Assembly: GCA_907163375.1 (NCBI GenBank)
Contig: CAJQUW010003469.1
Location: 248,001-312,000 of the forward strand
Direction of reading: 5' to 3'
Origin: Prostheceraeus crozeri
Lineage: Eukaryota; Platyhelminthes; Polycladida; Euryleptidae
Length of the DNA stretch: 64,000 nt
Part shown: piece after piece, positions 51,801 through 63,800 of the stretch
Layout: every line of letters begins with the position of its first letter
Numbering within the stretch: position 1 is the stretch's first letter
Notes under the pieces: model-generated
The model's database searches: none
Told to the model about the DNA's origin: nothing
What the model saw: the letters and a program-made list of their open reading frames with translations, nothing else
Made by a program: the position numbers and the translations under genes

Positions 51801-54800
51801 AAGATCCTCTACTGAAGGCAAGATTGTGTATCTTTGTTGCAGTCGCCAAAGACTTGGAAATTTTTCTTGTCAGATTCCAAGCAGACAAGCCGATGGTACC
51901 GTTCTTGTTTGAAGCTTTTGAAATTATCATAGATACTCTCTTTAAGCGTTTCGTGAAGCCTAGTGTCATGAACACTCGATCCACAGTTCAGAAATTGAGT
52001 ATTCCGATGACTCAAGACAGCTTCAAGGACTTGAAGGACATTGACATTGGTTTTGCTGCGAAATCCGCGATTCGAGCGTGTGGCTCGCGCATCTCTGACA
52101 AGCAAATAATCGATTCCTTGAAAGCTTCCAGAGAATTTCTCAAGGGAATCTGTCTGAAGTTGCAGAAAAGGTGCCCGTTGAAGTGTCCTCTAGTGCAAGG
52201 TTCTGCATGTCTGGATCCATTGATCATGGCCTCGGAAAGTGCGCGGAAATTCGTTCTTTCGGATCATGCACTGAATGAGCTGGTTGCTAGCAAATGGATT
52301 TCGGGACTTGATGCTGATCAAGTGAAGCGTCAGTACGAAACAGTGACAACAAAAGAACAGAAAGTGACCCTTCTTCGATCGTTCAATGAAAGTGCTGATC
52401 GACTCGACACCTTCCTGTTGCAATGCCTGCATGATGATTCCAACGGTTCCTCGCAATTTCCGCATCTTTTGAATTTCATACGCATCATCTTGTGTCTGTC
52501 TCATGGCCAAGCCTCTGTTGAGCGAGGTTTTTCTGTTAACAAAGATACTATAGTAGAAAATCAGAAAGATTTGTCCCTCGTTTCCAAAAGGATCATCCAA
52601 GATCATACGAGAGCAATTTACGGTGGAGATGCGCGAAAGTTTGAGGTCACAAAGAGGATGATCCTGTCAGCTAGAAACGCGGCTGCTCTCTATCGAGAAG
52701 CGAGAAAGGAGGAAGCGAAAAATTCTGCATCGTGTTCGAAAGAAAGCCATGAACAAAAACGGAAGATGATAGAAATCAAAGAAAAAGAAACTTTTGCTTG
52801 AAATTGACCAAATCGATGAAGATATAAACGTATTGAAAAAGTAATCACTCCGACATGTCTTAGCGCAATTATTTTTGCTTATTTTGTTTTAATCAGGTTG
52901 CTTTACACACAGGGTCGATTTTTTGCCAACAATCAATCAACAAATCACACACACCTACACACACATAATGTGTCAATAATCACAGGATATCATTTTTTAA
53001 ATCCTCTTGAACATTGGACGATAATTGATAAACTTAAATGTTGAATACCGTACCTTAATCAATTTTTGTCACAGAGGCTAATATGAGAGTAACAAATCGA
53101 CCCTTGTGCAGTGTAATATCCGTTCTTGCATTTTTGTACTTCGTTAACAGGGTAGTCTTTTTTGCCATCTTGTTTTCTCCTTCCCAGAGCTGCATACCAA
53201 AAGGTCTGTAATTTTTACTAGTCAGTACTACTTTGTTATTCAGTTTAAATCATTTTTACGGGTTGTTTTTAATGACCGGTTTTGTATCACACAATCATGA
53301 TGATTGTTATCAATATGCGACCTATTGTATTAAACATTATTTTATTTTACGTTCTATCTTCTCATGTACCGTGCATAACTAGGAGAACTACATGGCTATT
53401 ATCTGTTTCCGTACTGATTTCTTTCCATCAATCGCACAGAAATGAATACGGTATATCTGGGCATCATAACATGGAAACTACCTTGAATTGAGACACTATC
53501 AAACCCAAAAGGCGACCTGGAATTTTTTTGAGTTGCCTGGAAAAGTCAGGGAAAATGAAAATCCGAAACCGTTATACACCCTGTTAGTGAATGGTATTCG
53601 AGGGCGGCTACTACTAAAATGCATGGTACCCAGAGTTCCGTTATTTCCGCTATTTTCCGATTTTTTCGAAAATTGTCCTTTATTTCTCGTTTTTTTTTAC
53701 CAATTTTTCCGTTATTTCCTTTTTTCTTCAAATTGTCATATGTAAATTGCAAAATGCTACTGAATCTTGTTATCGTATTCCTGGAACTTTCATAATAACA
53801 TTCAAATAAATAGATTAAAATGAAATACGCTTGGGTACAATAATCTTAATCTCTTGCCCCAGGTGTGAATATAATGTGATTTTGAGGAGGGTCTGCAAAG
53901 GGAATATTGACGTATGCGCTAGAGATGTACATGGCTCGACCTGACGAGCCGCGAGTCGATGTGATTTTGAAATATTCAAGCCGAGCTGAACCGAGCCGTG
54001 CAATGCTAGAGTCAAGCCGAACTGACGAGCCGTTTTAATTTTGGGTAAAATATAGTTAAAATTCAACCTAATGTACAGTGTCAATACACATAGTTTGTTA
54101 ACAAGTGCTGATTGCAGAACATTTACTGGATATAATTACAGTTGCATCATCAATTGTAGATTGTGAAGGAATTCTTCACTTGACGATAAAGTTAGTAACA
54201 TGGTAACATTACAATGATTACCTTGTCTTATGAAAATTCCTGGTTGTATTGATGCAATATTTATACATGGATATGGTTTTCCTTGTCTATCATTCTTACA
54301 AATTTCCTACGCAGTTTTCTACTTTTTATTTTCTCTAGCGATCTGATGCATCTGGCTAATATAATTACGCATCAGTTTTATCATAAATTTTGAGAAAGAC
54401 ATTTATCGCAGCGCAAGCTATCATTTGAGGATGATGGTCCTTGACGAATAATAAAGAGCCTCTAGTCCATCAATCTTAGGATAAGAATATCAAAGCTGTC
54501 CATTGCTGAGTTTATGCAAAGGTTTTAAAGTCTCCTAAATGAATGAATTTTAATTCTTTGATAAATTCATGCTTTCATGATGTAATTTAAGTCACAAAAA
54601 TTCGGGAAATAATTCGATGTAATTTTTTTAAAATTCATTAGACATGTTGTTTGACTTACAAATTCATTCATTTGGTAGGCTACAAAATCAGTTAAAATGA
54701 AGAAAAATCAGATTTTGGAAAAACCCATTCCGGTGCGATTAGGCCATTAGGCCTACCCATAAATATCGTGTATGACCAAAAATTCATCTAAATATATCGA

Positions 54801-57800
54801 ATTCGATATTATCTAAAAAATATTTTTGTATACCTTAACTCTAACTCTGAAGTAGGTCTTTAAATTCTATAAATCATTATCCTAATAGTTAGGACTGTAA
54901 ATAGGCCTACTTATTAAATACTACCAAATTTAGTTAGCCTACATCAAAATATTAAATAAAAATCTATCTTACACCTATCTTGCACCTTAAACGACATATT
55001 TTAAGCCAAGCCGAAGAGCCGCGGCTCCGACCGGCTCGAACAAGTGGAGCCGAGCCGCCATCGTTTTGGCTCGGTTCAGCTTAGGTACATCTCTAGTATG
55101 CGTTTATACGTATGGGATGTTTCTGATGAAATCGAAAAATCTGTTCTATTTTTCCTGCTCCTGCATCACATCATCACATCTGGGCTGTTTGTAGAAGCGT
55201 AGAGATCAATTCAATAAAAGAAGGACAAGCTTTGAATGTACAAATTTCTTCTGAATTCTTCAGATCCGTTTAAGGGTGCAAAACTCAATGTAATCCTACT
55301 TTTTACAGGTATGAGAATCTTCCGGGTTTTTGGTGCTGAAAAGACCATTCTCGTAATTCACCTAAATATGCAATAAAAAAGTATACCCCCTCCGAAAGTT
55401 AGATTATTTAAAAAACGTCCATTTTTTCGCCCTAGCCAACTATTTTTCTTACATTAGATTATGCCAAATATCAATAAAAAGGTCACAAAAATTTCAAGAC
55501 CAGACCCCCTTCGCAAACTTGCTCGCTCGTTCCGGGTTTTTTATTTGCCCTCAATCTCATGCCTGTTTTTAGCTTTTTATTGCGCTCGTACTTTCATGCA
55601 CCAAATATTTGTGGTGCTTCTGTCTTTTATGTTTATGTAATCCATCATTTAGTGCAAAAGTACATTTTGCAGATCCATCCATGTTTAGTGAACAATAGGT
55701 CTATGGCAGTATTACTGTATCAAGTCCTACGCTACATCTTAACCCTCATCGCCACACCTGTCTACCTGTGTAGACGATATGTTTTTGAAACACTGCAACT
55801 TCTTCAAAAATGATGATATCTTGATGAAATATATTTTCCATGTATATTTTTTAAGTATTATGCTATCCTTAGAATTTCAGATCTAAAATCAATTTCGGTC
55901 ATGTCAAACACGCATTACAATCATATTCGGCACACCTGTGTACCTTTGCATAAGTCTTTGCATAAAATGTTGGATTTTCGGAAGACAATAATTAAACTCT
56001 TGGTTCTGTTTGAGTGTCAGGCGTGCTTAGTTGTCTGAGAGAACATTTTACGGAAGTTCTTTTATGAGTCACAACGGTCAAAGTCCGTTTGGTTAAGTGA
56101 AGGATTGCCACAATAAAAACTGCATTTGTGTTTTGCAAGTGACAGTCTGAAAGATATTCTACAAGGTATGTGGCGTTGGTCAGTCGAAGAAGTCAAAGTC
56201 CACTCCGCATTGGTTGAATCATTGCACAAGAGGAATTGGTTCATACATGATAGAAATATTCACTTCCAACTTCAGTAGGATATCATCAATCGTTATTCTA
56301 CGAAGTTCAGCGACGTTCAGTAGATTGGCGATCAACCTAAACCTTAGTTTGGTGCCTGTCTGCATAATATTATATGCTCGCATGAATGGTGAAATTAATT
56401 GTTTCGAAATTTTTTTGAAGCTATGAAATTCAATTAATGAACATATTCGAACATTTTTCAATAGTAAGTACTCACGATGGCACTATTTAGTAGATGCTGA
56501 TTGCTCATTGCAGTTTATGAAGAATGTGAACCTAGGTAGCTTATCCGTTTTTTTGCTTTATCCGTTTAACGTCCTTTTCTCCATCTCCGTTGGGTTGGAC
56601 GATGATAGCTCTCGGAATTTCTCCCCCCCCCCCCAGCCACTCAATTCGCGCAGTCACAGCTGCATTCGCTCCACCACCGGAATCCAACATGTCTTCCAAG
56701 TATCAGAAACGGGTAACAGTGTCGCACCTGAGCATCTCTTGCCCTCTTCACTTGTCAATAATTGCGCCAATTCTTTCCTTCTCTCTTGAGATTGCCAAAT
56801 GATCTTGCGGGCATTCTCCTTTGCATATCGCGAATCGCTTTCTCTTTTCTTCCACTGCTGCGGCTACTTCTTTTCACCACCATGTGTCAGTATGTCTTGG
56901 TGCACACTTCGTCTTGCTGCTAAGTGAAATAAGAAATGTAACTCTAGCTCTACATTATGTATTCAACTATTCAAATATTCTTCGTTTTTGCCGCATTAGT
57001 GTGAATTAATCTGTAAATAAAATTAAAAATCTTTTTCAAATCAATCGTAGAGGTGGCGCTATCAAAGTGCCCATTACGAGTGAGCTGCTCAAAGTTGAGA
57101 AGAACGGTAGAGCTGATGCAAAAAGCGAACAGTGAATTTCGACGAGATCAGCAAGCGTCTTCTGCCTATCACCAACGACAAAGCTTGGAAAAAGAAAGGA
57201 AAGAAATATTAATTGGAATCGAAGTTGCTGATCTTCAGACAGAAAAAGGAAACTCTCGACTGGTGACTGCTCTCGACCGCAGAAATATACAAAGAGATAA
57301 GATCTTGCATGGACAGGAATTAATTCACACGAGTTTGAAAAGAAAGGAGCTTAAAGTGGAATTGGATGGTGTGAATCAAAATGACAATGACTTCACTCAC
57401 TCATCCCTTTTTGCGTCCTTTTCCAGAAGATGGTGGTTTATGCGCTTACTGCTTTAGTATGAACTTCCAATTCGGTCGATCACGGGCGTCCGCTTCCTGG
57501 GCTCCCACACGTTTGGATCATCTTTCACCTCTTGTTCCCAGGTCTTCTTTTGTCTTTCTGCTCTTCTTTTACCATCTCCTTCCATCCACATCACTTTTCT
57601 GATCCACTCTGTCTCATCCCTTCTTACCGCGTGGCCAAACCAACGTAGTCTTTGCCTTCTCACGATGTCTGTGATGTTCTCAAGACCCATTGCTTCTCTG
57701 ATGCTGTCATTCGATTTCCTGTCCGATAAACTGACACCACACATCTACCTTGGCATTCACATCTCCAAACGTTCAAGCATCTTCTGATGGGATGAAACCA

Positions 57801-60800
57801 GCGGTCATGACTCGCAACCATAAAGCATAGCTTGCCGCACACAGGCTCCATATACATGACCCTTGGTTCTCAAAGATGGCCCTTCAGTAGATTCTAACTT
57901 CTGATATACATACATATCTATATCTTTATTCATTATGCTACTTTGTTATTACAGTCAGTTTCTCAACTTCCTCAGATTGACGGAGGCTAATAATACGGAG
58001 GAGGGGGTGATACGAAGGCAAATATTATCATTTTTATGAAAGTCTACGCGCTTTGTTGAATAGTACTTTCTTCCTTCATGTTGACAGTTGATTGGTAGCG
58101 TCTCACTTGTGTTCTAATTTCATGTGCCAAATGCAAATCATAACCCCTTCGTTATATACTTTATGTACAATTTGTATGACACACAAAATACAATGTGATT
58201 TGATGAGGTGAATCAATGGGATTAGACAATATTAGAAATATTAACAAGATTTTCAACCATGGATGGCTTCATATATTCAAATAATGAACGTAAATCGTCA
58301 AACTGGTTGAAAATGCATGAATGACACTGTGTGGCAAACTTAACGTATTCCTTTATTTTTCCGTTTTTTCCCGTTATTATTCTTCGGTAATAGCGCTGGG
58401 AACCCTGCTACAAGCTTTCATACAGAGGTGTGGCTATTATTCGAGGAAATGCGGTAATTACTTCAACAACCATTGATGCGATTTTGAATTCCATTCAAAA
58501 TTTATGTCACGATGATCGCATGATACTGATACTGATATTATGCATGAAATTTATCAGAGGACGAAACAAGCGTCCGTCAAAATCCATATTGGTGGAAACT
58601 GCAATTAGTGCACATTTCATACTTGTGCCTGGCATGACATATCTTTGCAACTTTTCACTTTCACTGATTAATCAGTCTTGTCAAAAACTTTTCAATGATA
58701 TTGTGCGGTTCTACAACCATCCATTGCGCGAAACTTTTCAAATGAGAATAAATAATAACATTACACGCTCTTGTAACCTCCTTCCCTTTCATTGTCGTGA
58801 ACCCCCTGGCGCGTACGAAGCGCTTCAACAGATATCATTTACAAGATTCTGTAAGTGATTTATGACTTCTTCCTGCTCGTGCTTCCTGCTTCGTGACTTT
58901 TATGCTATCGTATTTCTGTGTATTTTCTTGTGTGCTCACCGAACATGTAAATTTGTGAGACTGTAAAGTATATTAATTATTATTGATGAAATTCCCAACG
59001 CCCTTCAACTTTTGAATGCGCACTTATAGGTATGCTGGTCTTTTCACTAGCGTTCCGCTAAAATTTGGCTGTACTAAGAATAAGAAGCAGAGGTGTGCGA
59101 ATCTGACGAAGCATTTCAAATCTAAGTCATCGACTGAAATGGACATAAATTATTTTGAATGTCAAAGTTTTCAAATATTAGAAACGAGTTTTTTCCAGAT
59201 AGGCTAGCAGAAATAACAATGATAAGTGATAAGCTTAGTTTACCCACAGAAACGCACTTGTATCACGTGCAGCTTGCAACAAGAGTGTGTCCAATCTTGA
59301 TCTTGGGTATATTCAGGACCAAGAGTCAATTTCGGGATGGACCCTAAGACCAAGAACCAGGATCCCCCCCACAGCAGTCAGTGTTGGGCAGCATTAATAT
59401 CAATATTAGTTCCGTCAAATATAGTACTACGTTAAGTAGTTACTCCGCTACTTTGGAATCTACTTCTTAAATTATGGCATCCATATGAGGAAGAAACGTC
59501 AGGCCGAAACTAGGTTAATTTGTATGAAAGAAAATAAATATTTAGCCACTTATCCACTAACTTATGAAATTATGAAAATATTTTTCCTTTTATAGCGACA
59601 ATCATGTAGGGAAAAATATGCAGGTACGACAAAAAAAGGAAATGTAGACACAGGCCTATTCGATCAAAATGACTGGAAATAGGAGTTATGATGCTCGATA
59701 TTCATTAAAACTATAACAGATGTTATTTATCTCAGGGTTATTGCGTCTGAAAGACTCACCTTCGCCACGGTATATAGTCTGATCATAACCAGTTATTAAA
59801 TCACATTATAAACCTCCGGAACTATCGATAATTGTACATGTATGTATTAATATTGAATACAAAATGAATTTGAATGGTCACTTTGGATCATGGATGAGAA
59901 AATTGCCAAAACATTAAAGGAAATGCCTGTCGTCATCTGTTAAAAGACGCATAGAAATTCACTGAGGTTGTCTCACATATGCATGAAGGATGCTTCAAAC
60001 TTAAATATCGATAGGATTGGATCACACGTTTAGTTTTTACATTCGGATTTTGCACTTAAAACCGTTGGAACGCATTTGTCTATCCAATCCGATCGGATGC
60101 ATGCCTGGAATAAGTCGGTTATGATAAGATCGATCCCTTGTAGCAGCGATGTTCATGGACAATTTTTCATTCTTGCTCTGACTTTCAGGCATCTGCGCAT
60201 CAACGAAGATATATACTGTATGTCTGTATAGTGATAATTTTACTTCGACAAAAAGCAATCGTGTAGCGAACCACAGTCAGTCTCCACCCGAGTAGATATG
60301 ATTTCTAGTCTATTTCAGTTTCTTCGGCTTTATCTTCGTTCAGTTGATCATTTTTGTTCCGTTGATATTTCACATCGTGACCCGATCAAATAATGCCAGC
60401 ATACAATGAGCAACCGGCGGAAACTCCTCTGAAATTCAGGTGACGCGCAAGCTAATAATCGACTGATTGTAGATTTATCAGTGAATAAGTCAATTGCTAC
60501 AACTTGTGGATTTTCATTATCTTAGCCTATCCTAGAATTGAACTTTACGCGATGACTTGTGCAAGCGGCCTTGTTACACACGTGATAGTAATTGCATGAG
60601 TGCTACCATGGACTGTACTACTTGCGAAATGATTTGATACACTGTCAACATGTTCACACTGGCAATGACTTTCAAGCATGCGCGTATGAACAAAAATCGA
60701 CGGATTATCCCAGCAAAATTAAGCATGGTAGCGAGTTACATATTATACTCTACATTTGTACAAATAATCACCGTCCGAGCTGATATAATAGCCTGTAATT

Positions 60801-63800
60801 GCAAAATAAAAGTGCTGCTAAGTGCCGACCGTGGTCAAAGAAAGCTCGATGTGTTCAGTATATTTTTTGTCCTCAGTTTATCAAAAACAAACACATCGTG
60901 CTTTTTTAGATTCTAATCCTTAGCAGTGCTTTTATTTTCTAAGTTAATTCACCAGGTATGGCTTGCAGTCTATAAGTGATCTCCCTACAATCAATGTCGT
61001 CCATACCTATAGATTATTGGTGTACATTTCATTCTCAAGTGGAAAATTCATATTAGTAAAATTGAGTGCCAAGCATCGCGGAGGTTATTTATTATAAGTA
61101 ATGGATAAATCGACGATTCTGCCTTCCGCGTGTGTTAGCTTCCTTCATCTGCAGTCAGTAGTGACGTCGCTATCGAGAATTGTACTGCTCTTGACGCGTT
61201 AGCGTGACTACTTCTAACTGATCGACGGCGTCTAATCGCATATCTGATGCTTCTGTAGCAATACACTTACTTATTCTTACTCCTCGTTTATTGTCCGTTG
61301 GGCCCCAGGTTTGAGGGTGCGATTAATGCAGACTAACATGTAACATTGACGTGAGTACACATGCAAGTCTTTTTGTCGACGCATATCTTCTGTGAATAAA
61401 TGTTTTTTAAATCGACCAAGAAAATGCTTTCAGAGTTAGTAATATTCATTTCAGTTAGTAACTGAATGTGTGCTGTCGAATCTATTCCTCACAGGTCATT
61501 ACAAAGTCTGCAGATTCACTTCAAATCTCTACTACCCCTCTCAGCTCCTCCAGTTCTCCCTCAGACTGTATCAGAAAGTTCAGAAGAAGAGCCGAATAAT
61601 GTTGGAGTGAGCAGCTCACTTACCGGTGTTAGTCCGGTTTCATCTATGCTAACAGGCCCTTCAATTCCTAACCTTGATCCAGTTTTGGTTCCGGATGCAG
61701 AGGACAGGTCAAGTGGTGCCACATCAACGGTGGTTGTCGTAGATGATGAGAGAAGAGCCAAAGAAGATTGGCCGGCTGCACCGGAGTTGCATATGGTGGA
61801 TGTTCTGTCTTCGAGGACCAGCAGCAGCGCTGGTGGAGTAAATGTCGCTATAGTTGCCCCCCGAGAGACGAATTCGGTCTTAGGAGGATGTGACACAGTG
61901 GAGAACGGAAGCAACGACTTGGATGCCGAGGTTGAAATTGATCAAAGAGAAGAGGATCAAGAGGAAGAGTCAATACATGAAATCATTGAAGCACTTGGTG
62001 GACGGTGAGTTTTCATTTCAAATTTACATTATTAAAGGCAATTAAACTATATTCATGCAGCTGGTCTTTTTGAGACCAGGGATTTGATGGAGGCACTGTG
62101 TGATTAAAATATATACATCTTCTCGTGAATTGTCTCACAATATGAATAAGTCTCGCATAGCAGGCAAAACTCGCCAAGTATCTACTAACCGGGTAATTTT
62201 TCAAGAGAGTTCTATAGACACCCTGTCTTAGCCAATAAATCCTCTAGAAGACATCTCAACTTTCTTTTGAAGCACTGATACAATGAGAAGTCTTCTGCTT
62301 GCGGGAAGCATATTCAAAAAGATTATTCATATGTTTCAAATGATTTCATCGCTTCCTTTGTTAACAAATGCTCATCATGGCATCTAGCATCTAGCATGAT
62401 GAATACCATTATTCTGTGGTAATCAATCATATATGCATAATTGTTACATGTGCTGAACCTGTATAGTGACTAAATGTTCCTAAGCATTCAATCAATATGA
62501 CACCTGGACACCTTCATAAAATATTTTCCTTCATAAAGTTTCTCACATCTATTAAAATTTGTTCTTACTTGCATTACAGCGTTTCATCAGCATTATTAAA
62601 AAGGTCATAGCTAACTGATGAATTGAAAATCATTATGTTTATGATTGTTTTGTGAGTTTGTTATCTGAATATGCTGATTGATAAACAACACTTTATTTGT
62701 AAAGCCTGTGTTACGATGCACAGGCCATATCCTTTGTTTATTTAAATTCTCTCTTCAATTAACTTAATATAATATGAGGATTTTGAGACCTTTTGATGTC
62801 TGATTGAATTAAAATGTTTGAAATTCGTCAAATTTTCGCTGTTCATGCATGTAGACATGAACTTCACAAATTAGGCGAATAGTCGTTCATAAACACATGC
62901 GTAAAATACACATGTAAATGAAAGACTTTGTAATGGATCCCTGATGTATGTAGAGTTTTGAAGGTTAAAATTACATTACTCTATGACGTAATTGCCGAAA
63001 TGCATCTCATGACCTCGAAATGATCCGAAACAGGTCCATCGATGGAAGAAAATTTATCTACGAAACTCGTGTCATTCTGAAAAATGCGCATAATCTACTA
63101 TTGTACTTGTGAATTTTTACTTACAATTTTTCAAAAACACTTCAATATTTTTCACTTGTGTGTAAATATTTTACTTAATGGACTAAAAATATATACATAG
63201 GGGAAAATATAATTACTCATCTTCCAAAAATTCCAATCAGTAATGATTTTATGTCTAGTTGATACTTATTACAGTTATGTAATCTTATTAATGCCTGTAA
63301 TGGATGCTGACATGTGCACGTAGTTCCTTATTTCTCCTAAAATGCCCCTTCCAATGGCCGTTACCGCTAGGGCGTCACTGTAGAGTAACATATCTGCTAC
63401 TAGCTTGATAATTATTGCACTTATGACCCTTGCTAACATCCTAACATTGCCATTATTCTGTAGGGAGACAAATGATAGCGAGGACGGTGACGAGGAAGAT
63501 AATGACGACGAATTGGGTAATGATGAAGATGAAGACGACGATGGAACCAGCTTAGCGCTAGATGAACCTGAACCAGACGAACGTGATGAGGAGTCTGATG
63601 ACGAGGAAGAAATCGAAGAACCATCTCGCTCCCGCCATTCTCATCGTTCAGCTTCTCCTCTTTCCCGGGACTTAGGACCCTCATCGGGTGGTCCGCCGAT
63701 CGGTACCGTCATAGGGGAAAATCCAACTCCAAGCTGGGCTTCTTCTCTGCTGCTGGAAGTTCGCTCGCAGGCAGAACAAATGGCAATACTACAACGACAA

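Larger units (their letters stand above)
53622..58407 (+). mobile_element. Probable hAT element, itself interrupted
   Basis: Imperfect ends CATGGTACCCAGAG and inverted CAGGGTTCCCAGCG, followed on both sides by CCG-rich TTTTCCG words. A hAT transposase tail (57050-57400) sits near the right end, as in the other coiled-coil hAT copies here. No clean target duplication, so the left boundary is uncertain. Confidence 0.5.
50415..58454. mobile_element. TA-flanked MITE expanded by nested insertions
   Basis: Termini CCGTATTTCTTCGAATAATA and inverted CCGCATTTCCTCGAATAATA, both followed by GCCAC, differ at two of 25 positions and are flanked by TA. The element's own sequence is about 0.7 kb (50415-51045, 53589-53621, 58408-58454). 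The rest consists of two hAT-type insertions and what landed in them. Internal copies of GGCTACTATTCGAGG repeat the terminal motif. Superfamily unknown; a TA target suits Tc1/mariner-like or ISL2EU-like elements. Confidence 0.7.
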
